From Elgaria multicarinata webbii (lineage: Eukaryota; Chordata; Lepidosauria; Squamata; Anguidae): a DNA stretch of 64,000 nt. A program made the position numbers and the translations under genes. The notes under the pieces are model-generated. The model did not search any database. It was not told the DNA's origin and saw only the letters and a program-made list of their open reading frames with translations. Shown piece by piece: positions 51,132-61,811 of the stretch. The stretch is from assembly GCF_023053635.1 (NCBI RefSeq), contig NC_086182.1, forward strand, positions 25,541,001-25,605,000, given 5' to 3'. Each line of letters opens with the position of its first letter. The first letter of the stretch is position 1.

Positions 51132-53576
51132 GTGAAAATCAAACGGGCAACTCCTTGGTTGACTGCTCCAAAACAGAAGCAGGACAAGCAGCAGGCAGAG
51201 CCACTCTCTTCTGCAACTTGTGCCCGGCGTTCTCTTTTTGAGGGTGGGAATGGGAAAAGTGCCCCTTTACAAGAGGCAGGTGGCATTAGAGGAGGAGGAG
51301 TATCCCCAACTCCTTCATTATCCTTTCAGCCCACGAGCCCGCTGATGGACCTAGACGAGGTCCTCAGCACAGTGGAGGGGGAGGAGGGGGAGGCGGTGGG
51401 CCTCCAGGATGTGGGGGCTGAGGAGGAGCAGCAGCAGGCCGAGGCTCTCTCCCCAGTCTCATCCCACACCCCTGTTTCTGTGGCAACACCAGAGAGCTCA
51501 GGCGGGCAATTGGTGGTGTCACCACGGAAACGAAAGACAAGCATCGTGTGGGACCACTTTGAGTTGGGAGCGGATCCCCGCTTTGCTGTCTGTCGCCACT
51601 GCAAACTCAGCCTAAGCAGGGGTTCATCGACAGGGCATTATGGAACCAGCAGCATGAAGATGCATCTTAAGAGGCAGCACCAGTCGGTCTTGCTGGGGAA
51701 AGAGGCGGGCAAGGCGACTGGTTCCAGGGGAAAGCCGAAGGCGGCGGCTGCTGCTGCTGCTGCTGCTGCTGGCACTTCCAGTCTCAGCTCTCCATCTCCC
51801 ATCCCCACAAGGGTTAGGCAGGCAACCCTGCCGGAAATGGGGTGGGGGAAGTATGGAACCACAAGATGGCGTTTTCCAACGCCCTCCCAGATCACCACGT
51901 CAATCGGTGAGATGGTGGCGTTGGACGACCAGCCATTCAGCCTCGTCGACAACGCAGGCTTCAAGAGGCTGATGGCGCTTGTGGTGCCATACTATAAGCT
52001 GCCATGTCGCACCACCCTGAGCAGGCGGGTGGTGCCTTCCCTGTACCGTTCCTGCAGGGAGTTAGTGCTGGGTCGTCTGTGCCAGGCAGAGGCATGGATG
52101 GTGCACTTCACCTCGGACATTTGGTCCAGCGAGGGCGGAGTGCACGCTTACCTGTCCCTGACGGCACACTGGTGGGCAGCCGTGGGGCAGGAAGGATCCA
52201 GCACTACAGGGACTGGCAAGGAGGGCTACTGCTGGGCCCTCCTCCACACGCAAGTGATGGACCAGTCCCACACGGCAGCGAAGATTATGGAGGCCATGAA
52301 CCGCATGGTGGATGGGTGGCTAGCTGGGCAGAAGGTCACCCGCGGTTACATGGTCACGGACGGGGGAGCCAACATGGTGAAGGCGGTGCGCGACGGCGGA
52401 TTCGAGGGCGTCCGCTGCATCGTGCACGTCTTGAACCTGGTGGTGAGGGATGGCCTTGGGATGAGCAGCACCAAGCCCAACCTCGGTCCCCTGTCCGGGA
52501 TCCGTAACCTCCTGGAGAGCTGCAGAAAGGTGGCAAGACATTTCCACCACAGCGTCAAGGGCAGTCGCTTGCTGCGGGAGAAGCAGGAGGAGTTGAATCT
52601 CCCGCAGCACAGGCTAGTGCAGGATGTGGTGACACGCTGGAACTCCACCTACCTGATGCTGGAGCGGATGGTGGAGCAACAGCGTGCCATCCACGACTTG
52701 TTCAGGGTCAGGGACATGGGCGTCCACCACATGGGCAAGCAGCAGTGGGACGCCATGTCCCAGCTGGTGGCGGTCCTCAAGCCGTTCCTGAACGCCACCG
52801 AGACCCTGAGCAAAAGCTCTGCCCTCCTCAGCCAGGTGATCCCTGTATGCAGGCATCTCCAGAAACAGATGGGCGACTTTCTGGAGTACAGGGATCCCGT
52901 CACTGGCAGGCGCTTCGAGCCCGAGATCCGCGAAGCGGTGACTAGGCTGAGGGACGGCCTGATGCGGAGGCTGGAGCCCATCCAAACCGACAGGGTCCAC
53001 ATGTTGGCAGCCATGTGTGACCCTCGTGTGAAGGATGGGCTTTGTGGGCCAAATAGCAGGCAGCACTGGGTGGAAACGCTGGTGGGCGAAGTGCGGGCGG
53101 CATGGGCCAAGAGGGTGGGGCAGAGTGGGGCAGAGGAGCAGGCCACCCCTCCCCGCAGCAGCAGCACCAGCAGCAGCCTCACCTGCATCCCTCCCAGCAG
53201 CAGCACAGGCGAGGGGTATTGGGAAGAGGCTCTGCACACCGTGGTTGGGCAGAGACCCTCCCCAGCCACCAGCCAGGATGACGCTGCAACCACCGTGCAG
53301 CGTTACCTGTCAGAGCCCATGGAGGACTGCTCCATGGACCCCCTGGCCTACTGGTCATCCCGCTTTCAGATTTGGCCGGACCTGTCGCGGGTGGCCATGG
53401 ATCGACTCAGCTGCCCACCCACCAGTGTTCCAAGCGAGAGGGTGTTCTCTATGGCGGGCGACATAGTGACCCCTCACCGCTCTCGCTTGGAGCCGGACTT
53501 GGTGGAGCAGCTGGTCTTTCTGAAGGGCAATCTACCCCTGCTGGGATACCCCACCCTCAAGCCCTCGTGGGAGTGA
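51132..53576 (+). CDS. BED-finger hAT transposase (ZBED-like)
   Basis: Uninterrupted frame of 814 codons if read from GTG 51132. The first in-frame ATG is at 51345, giving 743 residues and still including every domain. Numbering from 51132: acidic N-terminus; BED zinc finger at 136-185 with C154-x2-C157 and H178-x4(-5)-H183; polyalanine at 204-213; RNase H-fold catalytic core with FTSDIWSS (Asp 329) and VTDGGANM (Asp 410); the hAT CIVH motif (Cys 429, His 432) in RCIVHVLNLVV; TRWNSTYLMLERM (501-513); C-terminal hAT dimerisation region at about 735-805 (DPLAYWSSRFQIWPDLSRVA, SVPSERVFSMAGDIVTPHRS). It should cut and rejoin the TAGGGRTGTG ends of its own family. GC-rich codon use unlike its surroundings. 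A domesticated host gene is the alternative, but its place inside an element with perfect flanks argues for a transposon gene. Confidence 0.93.
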   Translation: MKIKRATPWLTAPKQKQDKQQAEPLSSATCARRSLFEGGNGKSAPLQEAGGIRGGGVSPTPSLSFQPTSPLMDLDEVLSTVEGEEGEAVGLQDVGAEEEQQQAEALSPVSSHTPVSVATPESSGGQLVVSPRKRKTSIVWDHFELGADPRFAVCRHCKLSLSRGSSTGHYGTSSMKMHLKRQHQSVLLGKEAGKATGSRGKPKAAAAAAAAAAGTSSLSSPSPIPTRVRQATLPEMGWGKYGTTRWRFPTPSQITTSIGEMVALDDQPFSLVDNAGFKRLMALVVPYYKLPCRTTLSRRVVPSLYRSCRELVLGRLCQAEAWMVHFTSDIWSSEGGVHAYLSLTAHWWAAVGQEGSSTTGTGKEGYCWALLHTQVMDQSHTAAKIMEAMNRMVDGWLAGQKVTRGYMVTDGGANMVKAVRDGGFEGVRCIVHVLNLVVRDGLGMSSTKPNLGPLSGIRNLLESCRKVARHFHHSVKGSRLLREKQEELNLPQHRLVQDVVTRWNSTYLMLERMVEQQRAIHDLFRVRDMGVHHMGKQQWDAMSQLVAVLKPFLNATETLSKSSALLSQVIPVCRHLQKQMGDFLEYRDPVTGRRFEPEIREAVTRLRDGLMRRLEPIQTDRVHMLAAMCDPRVKDGLCGPNSRQHWVETLVGEVRAAWAKRVGQSGAEEQATPPRSSSTSSSLTCIPPSSSTGEGYWEEALHTVVGQRPSPATSQDDAATTVQRYLSEPMEDCSMDPLAYWSSRFQIWPDLSRVAMDRLSCPPTSVPSERVFSMAGDIVTPHRSRLEPDLVEQLVFLKGNLPLLGYPTLKPSWE

Positions 53577-53681
53577 CAGGCAGGCTCCCCTCCCTTTAAT
53601 TCCACCCCTCCTTTGGTTGGCAGGCACACTACAGTTCAGGCAGGCTGGTTTTTTCTTTTTACTATTATTTTTATTATATTT

Positions 53682-53710
53682 TTCTTCTTCTTCTTCTTCT
53701 TCTTCTTCTT

Positions 53711-53741
<31 letters not shown>

Positions 53742-53780
53742 TTCTTATTCTTATTCTTATTCTTATTCTTATTATTATTA
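53682..53780. repeat. (CTT)n / (TTATTC)n microsatellite in hAT B
   Basis: About 20 CTT units pass into ATTCTT-type units just downstream of the transposase stop. Confidence 0.95.
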
Positions 53781-54129
53781 TGTGGCTGTGTTACAGTTCA
53801 CAACATCAACTCTGAATCATTACATTCGTCTCTGTAGGCACTAGGCAGAGTTTGTCACCGTGCATGTGTGTGACTGACTGTGAGGGCAAAGCACCGCACT
53901 TGAGTTCATTTCATTTCTGTGGCGTCCGGTACAGCTTAGTCAACTCATCCGGATAGTTTTCCACCCAGTTCCAAAAGACTCCATGATTGACTGCACGTGT
54001 TTAGGTGAGGTGCAAGCAGGGGGCAAGGCAATGCCTGGCACCACCACCACTAGCCAGGCTGCCTCTCTCCAGCAGTCCACGGGTCGCCCTTTGGAGTGCC
54101 CTTGGCTTGGAGTGGAAGACATACTCCCT

Positions 54130-55340
54130 GATCCAGAAGTATGGTTTTGAGAAGCAAGCTGTCACTTGAACTCATGAGCCTCTGTGCAAAAGCTGTCATT
54201 GTGTGTGTGGTTGTGAGTGTTACTGCAGCTGCCTGTCTCGCTGCGAAAATGAAACAGGCGAGTCCTCGCCTTTGAGAAGCAACCTTTCACTTGAACTCAT
54301 GGAAGTCATTGACTTCAGCACAGCCACTACGTAGAGGCTGTGGTCCTCCAGGATCTGGGTGACTCGATCAGTGTGCTGATTTTGAGAAGCAACCTTTCAC
54401 TGAAACTCATTCACTTCCCCAATTGAGGGTGAGGGAGGTTAAACTCCAGCAGTCCATGGGTCGCCCTTTGGAAAGCTCAGGGATCAAGTGGACTACTCGA
54501 CCAGTCTGCTGATTTTGAGAGGCAACTTTTCACTTCAACTCATGGACTTCCCCAATTGAGGGAGGTACTCCAGCAGTCCACCGATCTCCCGTAGCACAGC
54601 CACTTAGTGCGTACGGACAGTTTAAGTTTCCTGAGAAGTGAGCTCTCACTTCGACTCATGACAGCCATTGACTTCACCACAGCCACTTCGTGTTGGATGC
54701 TGTGTTCCTCCAGGATGTGGGTGAGGAGGATTAGTCGCAGCAGCTGGTCGAGCTTCTCTCCCCAGTCTCATATGGAGCAATTAAAGGTATCTGAGAAGTG
54801 AGCTCTCACTTCAACTTCAAGTTCAGACACTTGAGCACAGCCCCTACGGTGGAGGCACAGCTGGCCGTGCCTCTCTCCCCAACCACTGTCTGCATAGGGA
54901 CAGTTTAAGTTTTTCTCCTGAGAAGTGAGCTTTCACTTCGACTCATGACAGCCATTGACTTCACCACTTAGCTGTTCCTCATGTTGTCCTTTCCCTGAAG
55001 TGAAGTTCGTAGCAGCAGCTGGTCGAGCGTCTCTCCCCAGTCTTGCAATTAAAGGTATCTGAGAAGGGAGCTCTCACTTCGACTCATGACAGCCATTGAC
55101 TTCACCACAGCCACTTTGTGTTGGATGCTGTGGTCCTCCAGGATGTGGGTGAGGATTAGTAGCAGAAGCTGGTCCAGCTTCTCTCCCCGGTCTCGTTCCA
55201 CTCCTCTTCCGCTGTAACCCTCTCTTTGAGAAGCAAGCTGTCACTGAAACTCATGGACTTCCCCTCAGAGAAAAAGCTAAGCTCCAGCAGTCGACCGATC
55301 TCCCGTAGCACAGCCACTACGTTTCCTGAGAAGTGAGCTC
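54130..55340. repeat. Tandem repeat block of hAT B
   Basis: Repeated CTGAGAAGTGAGCTCTCACT and TTTGAGAAGCAACCTTTCAC units with AACTCATGGACTTCCCC, the inverted equivalents of 13010-14420 in element A but with different unit order and number. Confidence 0.75.
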
Positions 55341-56044
55341 TCACTTCAACTCGTCTTGTAGTGCGCCCGCCGAGTTGAGTACAGCCACTACAGTGGATGC
55401 GCCTGCCCGCCTGGGAGCCGTCCTTGTGAGGTAGCTGGATCTGCTGGGACTGACTCCCCCGCAGATCTATGGCTTACTTGTGCAAGGTACCAGCTTTTCT
55501 GGGCCCGCCAACCCATGCCTGCCTGCCTGCCTGTCCGTCTGCCCGCCTCCCCCGGGGTGCTGCTGTGGTGGGGCATCTGCCAGGACTGACTCCTCGCCTG
55601 CTCTGCCCGCCTGGTGCCTGGGAGATGGGCTTTGCGGTTCGTGCCCAGCACCCTCCGGCACGCTTGCTCCCAGTCGTCCTCCTCTGTGCCCCTCAAGGCG
55701 TAACTGCTGGCTTAGAAAGAAACAACCAGCCATCTTTGCCTCACTTGCTCCTTGCGCCCGCTTACGGGTTGGTTTGCTATGCGTTAGTGCTCAAGTCATC
55801 CTTGCGGCACTACAATGCATGCTGCCTGCCTGCTTTCCCTCCCTTCTTCCCTTCCCGCCTTGCAGGGATGGTGTATGTGTCTTGCTTTGACTCAGGGGAG
55901 AAGTCCTTCCTGCGCTCACTTAGACTTTATCAAGTTCAATAATCCCTTTTTCAAATGTGCAAGAAGATTTAGGGTTATCTCGTGGCATGTTGGGATTTCA
56001 TTGGAACTGGCCCCATTGAGCTGTCTGCAATTGCAACTTTAAAT

Positions 56045-56760
56045 CCCTGACATACTGGAGTGCCCGATTTTCAAAAATTCCCCAAAAATCAGGGGATGAT
56101 GGGATTGCCTTGAAACTTGGTGTCCATGGGGGACACATGGGTAAGCTGTCATGGGACAAAAGGATAGGTCTCTAACGTGCAAATTGACGTAGTTGTAGAA
56201 TGGGACTTGATTTGGGGTGAGTTAAAAAGTTTAAGCCGTGCCAAAAATCAGGGGATGATGGGATTGCCTTGAGTGTGGGCGTCCCTGTGGACACATGGAT
56301 AAGCTGTCCTGGTGCCGAGTTTGAGGTTTCTAACATGCAAATTGACGGAGCTATCCCAAGGGGTCTGAATGGGGTGCCCGATTTTCAAAAATTCGCCAAA
56401 AATCAGGGGATGATGGGATTTGCTTGAAACTTGGCGTCCATGCGGATACATGGATAAGCTATCATGGTGCCGAGTTTGAGGTTTCTAATATGCAAATTGA
56501 CAGAGCTATCGAAAGGGGTGTGATGGGTGGTGCGTTAGAGGTTAGAGCCGCGCCAAAAATCAGGGGATGATGGGACTGCCTTGAGTCTGGGCGTCCATGT
56601 GGACACATGGATAAGCTGCCCTGGTGCCGAGTTTGAGGTTTCTAACATGCAAATTGACGGAGCTATCCCAAGGGGTGTGAATGGGGTGCCTGATTTTCAA
56701 AAATTCCCCAAAAATCAGGGGATGATGGGATTGCCTTGAAACTTGGCGTGCGTGTGTATA
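56045..56760. repeat. 155-bp subterminal tandem array of hAT B
   Basis: AAAAATCAGGGGATGATGGG recurs at about 56089, 56249, 56405, 56561 and 56716: five units of about 155 bases, against six in element A. Possibly a transposase-binding array, by analogy with the subterminal repeats of other hAT elements. Confidence 0.85.
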
Positions 56761-57715
56761 CGCCCATGAGGTGTCATGGTGCCAAACGTGAGGTTTCTAA
56801 CTTGAACCAAAAAAAAGTTGTATACTTTTTTAGCTTTCAATGCAACCCTATGGGGGGGAAAACGGAGCTCCGATCCGGATCCGGAGCTCGGAGCGGAAGT
56901 GGGCGGAGCAGGGGCGGGGCGGAGCGGCCCGCTCCAAAAAATGGCAGATCTGCAAGTGAAGTGGAGCGGGGGGTCCGTGCACACCCCTACTTTCTACACT
57001 GGACTGCTTAGAAAGAGAGTGTCCAACCAGTGGGCCACTTGCAATTTCTCTCTTGACTATCATGAGCCCAACACTCACCACCTTCTGAGAACATGCCTAG
57101 CTTGCCTTGACCGCTAGGCACCAATGGACATACTTTCCACTCATCCACCCCAGTAGATGCACAATCAACATCAGCCTGAAGAGGGGACTACATATGTATG
57201 AATGTATGGATGAAGAGCTCCAACCTTGGGGATGGAAACCCTGGTTGATCCTGGATGGTGTGTCTATGGAAAGAGTCCATACTTATGGTGTGCTTGGTGA
57301 GCAGGCATGCCGACATCTAATGTGCAGGCCCAACTGGGCATATTCTCAGAAACACCTTCACACATTTTATACAAGGGGTGCCATAGGTCTGAATAAGTCT
57401 ACTAGGGTTTCCATGGATCAAGTTAATTTTTCCACTAACGTCTACAGCACACACACACACACACACCTATCCACACTACAACAATTGCACAAGTGGGTAA
57501 CTCAGTATTAGTGGACATATCTAAGAACAGTTGGTGAGCAGTAACCCACCCACCCACCCTGTTGTTTTTCACCTGTAAGGCATTAAAAAAGAAACATTCG
57601 TAACCCGGTATCTCTTGTGTGCTGTGTGCACCAGAGAAGTGGTGTAGGTGGTGTTACAGTAATTGAATGCCAATTTGTTTCTTGAATCCAGGTATTCACC
57701 AAGTGTGTTTTGACG

Positions 57716-57899
57716 ATGGGAACTTTCCATGGTCATATGTTGCCAGGAGGTATATTCCTGCTCCTTGGATTTGTCTGGGCTGTAAAATACTCACTGAAGT
57801 TCTTCAGCCAGAACTCAAAACCTGCTCTGCAGAGAAAAAGCTGCTTCAACCGGTTGGAGTTTGTAGAATGGGGAGTCATAGTAATCGCCTCTTTCATAG
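57716..57899 (+). CDS. TMEM45B-like gene 3 exon 1
   Basis: 184 coding bases; donor GTAGGC. An acceptor-like TTGAATCCAG at 57682-57691 suggests 24 bases of 5' UTR in the same exon. The transposon B target site ends 719 bases upstream. Confidence 0.9.
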
Positions 57900-60800
57900 G
57901 TAGGCGCAAGTCATGTTTTTCATTCTTTGGCTGTGGGGCTGTATATAAATGTAATAAATAAATAATAATAAAAAAGTCTTTTCCAATACCCAATTCTGTG
58001 AGAGAAGTTGAACAATCTACAATGAAAACGCTAGGGTGGTAGTCCATTCATTGTGAATCACTTCCAGAGTGCTAAGATTTCAGAAAATCCTCATCAAGAG
58101 GGTTACTGTGGCGTTACCCACAACTGAGTATCTTGTATATGTCTACATTAGTATGTTTGGTAAGTATGGAATGTTAGAACTGAGTGGGTGTGGTTTATGA
58201 TGTACTAGGTGGGGAGAAAGGAGTATATAAGGAGGGGTGTGAGTTTGAAGAGTAAGAAGAGTTTGGATTCTAGGGACAGGATTGGTGTGAAGAGAGTGAG
58301 GTGGTGTGTGTGTGGAGAGTTTAGATCAGGCAGGATTGAAAGTATTATACTTTGATTTAAAGCTTTTAAATAACAATATTTAAATAACAATACCAAATAC
58401 CACGTGTCAGCTTGGCATTATTTACCTGCCATACAGTTATTAAACACCCACACCAGAGTATTCCCACAGTATATTTGGAGAGATCCTATATTAAACCTGT
58501 TCCCCTCATAGCTAGGGGAAAGGTTTTAGCTAACTGTCCCTCAGGTTTTCAGGTGGTGGTTCTTGGTCTGAGCAGGGTATGCAGTGGGCCTAGTGTAAGA
58601 GTCTGTTACGTCACAGTTACCATCATATTATCTGCTCAAAGGATGTTTTATTTATTTATTACATTTCTATACCGCCCAATAGCCGGAGCTCTTGGGTGGA
58701 TTGTTATTGGGTAGATTAAAAACATAATATATACTCTGCTGTGCACCTTCTAACCTAAATAAGCCTCATTAAGCCTCTCTGACAACTGTCCTACTCTTAT
58801 CCTGGGTGATTTCAATATTCATGTGGATGACCCTCAAGATGTTGCAGCTCTACGATTTCGCTCATTATCTTCCTCTTATGATCTTAAGCTTTGGTCTGAT
58901 GCTCCCACACATTACCTTGGACACTGTCTGGATCTTGTTCTCACTCGGAATTGCTCTGTGTTGGACTTTTCTACTGCTCACTTTCCGCTGTCAGATCATC
59001 ACCTAGTTTCTTTCAATATTACTCATAATCCTCCTCCTTCACGTCCCGCTTCTCGCTCTTGTCGTGACTTGCAATCTATCAATTACGAGGCTTTTTCCCA
59101 GTCTCTAGCCTCCTCCCTTCCTTCTGTCTGTTCGGCTGTCTCCTTGGACTCAGCTGTCTCCTTCTTTAATTCCTCCTTATCTTCAACTCTTGATAATCTT
59201 GCTCCATCTACAACTCGGATAGTTCGCCCTTCTCAACCCCAACCGTGGCTCACCTCTTCCCTCCGCTACCTTCGCTCTTGTTCCCGGGCAGCTGAACGCC
59301 TTTGGCGTAAGACCAGGGACCGGGCAGACTTTGTCCATTACAAATTTGTACTCTCCTCTTTCTCTTCTGCCATCTCACTGGCCAAACAGCAGTACTACTC
59401 AACGCTGATCCAGTCAAATGCTAGGCATCCTCAGCGGCTCTTTGCGTCCTTCAATTCTCTTCTGAAGCCTAATCCGCCATCTCTCCCCGCCTCTCTGTCT
59501 GCTAATAACTTTGCCTCTTTTTTCAATGCTAAAATCCAAACTATCCGCTCTGATCTGGCCAGCTCTGCTCCTCTTCCAGTTCCTGTTCCTCATCTGTCAG
59601 CTCCTCCTGCAAATTTCTCTGCGTTTCCTTCGGTCTCTGCGGATGAACTGTCTACAATACTGCGCTCTTCGAAGCCTTCCACTTGTTCTCGTGATCCGAT
59701 TCCTTCTCGCGTCTTTATTAATCTTATTCCTGCTATCCTCCCTTCCTTGCTACATATTATTAATCTTTCTCTGTCCTCTGGTTCATTTCCTTCTGCTTTT
59801 AAACATGCTACAGTCTCTCCCATTCTCAAGAAACCTACTCTTGATAGGCTATCTCTGTCTAACTACCAACCTGTCTAACTACCAGCGTGCGGTCTACTCT
59901 CGCTGTCTTGACTTTCTTTCTAGTAACTCTGCTTTGGATCCATTTCAATCTGGATTCCGTCCTCTGCATTCCACCGAAACAGCCCTTACTAAGATCACCA
60001 ATGATCTCCTTACTGCCAAGTCTAAAGGCCATTATTCCGTTCTTATTCTCCTTGATCTAACTGCAGCCTTTGACACGGTTGATCATGATCTTCTCTTAGA
60101 TTCCCTTCATGACCTTGGATTTTGTGGCTCTGTCTATAACTGGTTTGCCTCCTATCTAGCGGGTCGCTCTTTCAGCGTGTTGACTAATGGCAGCTCGTCT
60201 TCCTCCTTTCCCCTTTCAGTAGGGGTTCCGCAAGGCTCGGTGCTTGGCCCGTTGTTGTTTTCCTTATACATGTTGCCCTTGGGCAAGCTTATTCAATCTC
60301 ATGGCCTCCAATATCACCTGTACGCCGATGATACACAACTATATCTGTCATCTCCGGAACTTTCTCCTGATGTTCACGATCGTATCTCGGCATGTCTTTC
60401 AGATATCTCAGCTTGGCTGCTTCATCGTCGCTTGAAGCTTAACATGGCAAAGACTGAATTGCTTGTTTTTCCTCCTAAACCTTCTCCTCATCTCTCATTC
60501 TCTCTTACTGTCAATGATGTTACGCTTACTCCAGTCAAGGAAGCTCGTAGCCTTGGCTTTATCTTCGACTCCTCGCTCTCCTTTATTCCTCATATTGAGG
60601 CAGTAGCTAAATCTTGTCGATTTTTCCTGTATAATATTGCCAGGATTCGATCATTTTTGTCTGTCTCTTCTGCCAAGACGCTTGTTCATGCACTGGTTAT
60701 TTCACGGTTGGACTACTGCAACCTTCTTCTCTCTGGCCTTCCTTCTTCTCACATCAGTCCGTTGGTTTCTGTTCACCACTCTGCCGCAAAGATCATCTTC

Positions 60801-61811
60801 TTGGCTCGCCGCTCCGACCATGTTACTCCGCTTCTGAAATCTCTTCATTGGCTTCCAATTCACTTCAGAATCCAATATAAACTTCTCCTGTTAACCTTCA
60901 AAGCTTTTCACGGTCTAGCTCCTTCCTATCTCTCCTCTCTCATCTCACACTATTGCCCTGCTCGTGCTCTTCGCTCCTCTGATGCCATGTTTCTCGCCTG
61001 CCCAAGGGCCTCTACTTCCCTTGCTCGGCTCCGTCCATTTTCTTCTGCTGCCCCTTACGCCTGGAACGCTCTTCCAGAACATTTGAGAACTACAAGTTCA
61101 ACCGCAGCTTTTAAAGCTCAGCTAAAAACTTTTCTTTTTCCTAAAGCTTTTAAAACTTGATGTTGTGCAGACTTCTACTGTTACTTTCTACTGTTAGTTT
61201 TTCCCTACCCTGTGCCTGCTTACCCTTCCCTGTACCTGTTTGCATTCTCTTCCCCTCCTTATTGTTTTACTATGATTTTATTAGATTGTAAGCCTATGCG
61301 GCAGGGTCTTGCTATTTACTGTTTTACTCTGTACAGCACCATGTACATTGATGGTGCTATATAAATAAATAATAATAATAATAATAATAATAAATTATTT
61401 CGCAGTAGCAATGTCTGAAGGCCAATTACGCACACGGGAGGTAGAGACTTTTACCGTGATTCATTTCAAACGTCTGTGCAGGTTTGACCAAAGCAAGTAC
61501 AGCAAAACTGGCAATTCAGCAGCCGTGTGTTTTATGTAACTGAACACATATTTCTCCTTTGAAGGTCTCCCTAACCTTATGACCTATTCTTTGATCTTCA
61601 GGCATTATAACGGAGCAGTTTAATAGTGGCACCTATTTCCAAGTGTACAATGAGGAGGACCACAAGTGGGTGAATCTTAGTGCCTGGCAACATACAACAG
61701 TGTTCTTGTTCTTCTTGATTGCTGGAATGATGGGTTTACTCCAGCAGTGCAAATTGCAGATCCCTTTGGGGCTTGATTACCTCCTGTTGTCTGTGGCATT
61801 TTTCACTGAAG
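57716..61811 (+). CDS. TMEM45B-like gene 3, exons 1-2 (continues past window)
   Basis: Third DUF716 multi-pass membrane protein gene. Exon 1 at 57716-57899 and exon 2 at 61602-61811, with a 3702-base phase-1 intron bordered by GTAGGC and CTTCAG. The product begins [20 protein letters not shown] (human TMEM45B: MANFKGHALPGSFFL), then [72 protein letters not shown] and [18 protein letters not shown]. Exon 2 is one codon shorter than in gene 2. Exons 3-5 were not found before 64000. No breaks seen. The intron holds a 2.6 kb L2. Start chosen at ATG 57716 because it matches the family N-terminus and gives the same 184-base coding length as gene 2. Confidence 0.9.
58646..58745 (-). repeat. LINE 3' tail fragment (CR1/L2 group, second family)
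   Basis: TTTATTTATTTATTACATTT then CTATACCGCCCAATAGCCGG and AGCTCTTGGGTGGATTG: the cleanest copy of this 3' end, in reverse orientation. Confidence 0.75.
58823..59878 (+). pseudogene. L2 endonuclease C-terminus and linker
   Basis: Frame of 351 codons: endonuclease motifs including the SDHH end, then a serine-rich linker ([35 protein letters not shown]) and the start of the RT ([15 protein letters not shown]), ending at the TAA caused by the deletion noted for the whole element. Confidence 0.85.
59885..61160 (+). pseudogene. L2 reverse transcriptase, separated by frameshift
   Basis: The RT continues in a different frame after the small rearrangement at about 59870-59890: [53 protein letters not shown], then the C-terminal region to TGA at 61158-61160. 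The rest of the domain is open. Confidence 0.85.
61602..61811 (+). CDS. TMEM45B-like gene 3 exon 2
   Basis: 210 bases between acceptor TTGATCTTCAG and donor GTAAGT, phase 1 on both sides. Encodes [40 protein letters not shown] and [19 protein letters not shown]. Confidence 0.93.

Larger units (their letters stand above)
47716..56989 (+). mobile_element. hAT transposon B, apparently autonomous, carrying an L2 passenger
   Basis: 9274 bases, starting TAGGGGTGTGATCCGCTCCG and ending GGGTCCGTGCACACCCCTA, with an exact 8-base duplication CTTTCTAC at 47708-47715 and 56990-56997. Order: left subterminal region with a roughly 206-base tandem duplication (47899-48270), AT-rich spacer, 5'-truncated L2 (49271-51071), BED/hAT transposase frame (to 53576), a (CTT)n tract, a repeat block (54130-55340) and a 155-bp array (56045-56760). 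Perfect flanks, an open transposase and near identity with element A point to recent activity. The right-hand repeats are the inverted equivalents of those in A. Confidence 0.95.
58770..61393 (+). mobile_element. L2-clade LINE, 5'-truncated (copy 3)
   Basis: Longest L2 here. It starts in the C-terminal half of the endonuclease ([37 protein letters not shown]), continues through the linker and RT, and ends in the 3' UTR and an (AAT)n tail. The RT frame is broken near 59870-59890: relative to the other copies about 33 bases are replaced by 10 bases (net loss about 23), with CTAACTACC repeated at the junction. The YADD box is intact. It sits in intron 1 of gene 3. Confidence 0.92.

Noticed and set aside
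52614-53293. Long minus-strand open frames of about 200 codons
   Set aside because: They are antisense to the GC-rich hAT transposase, show no recognisable domain, and arise from its codon bias.
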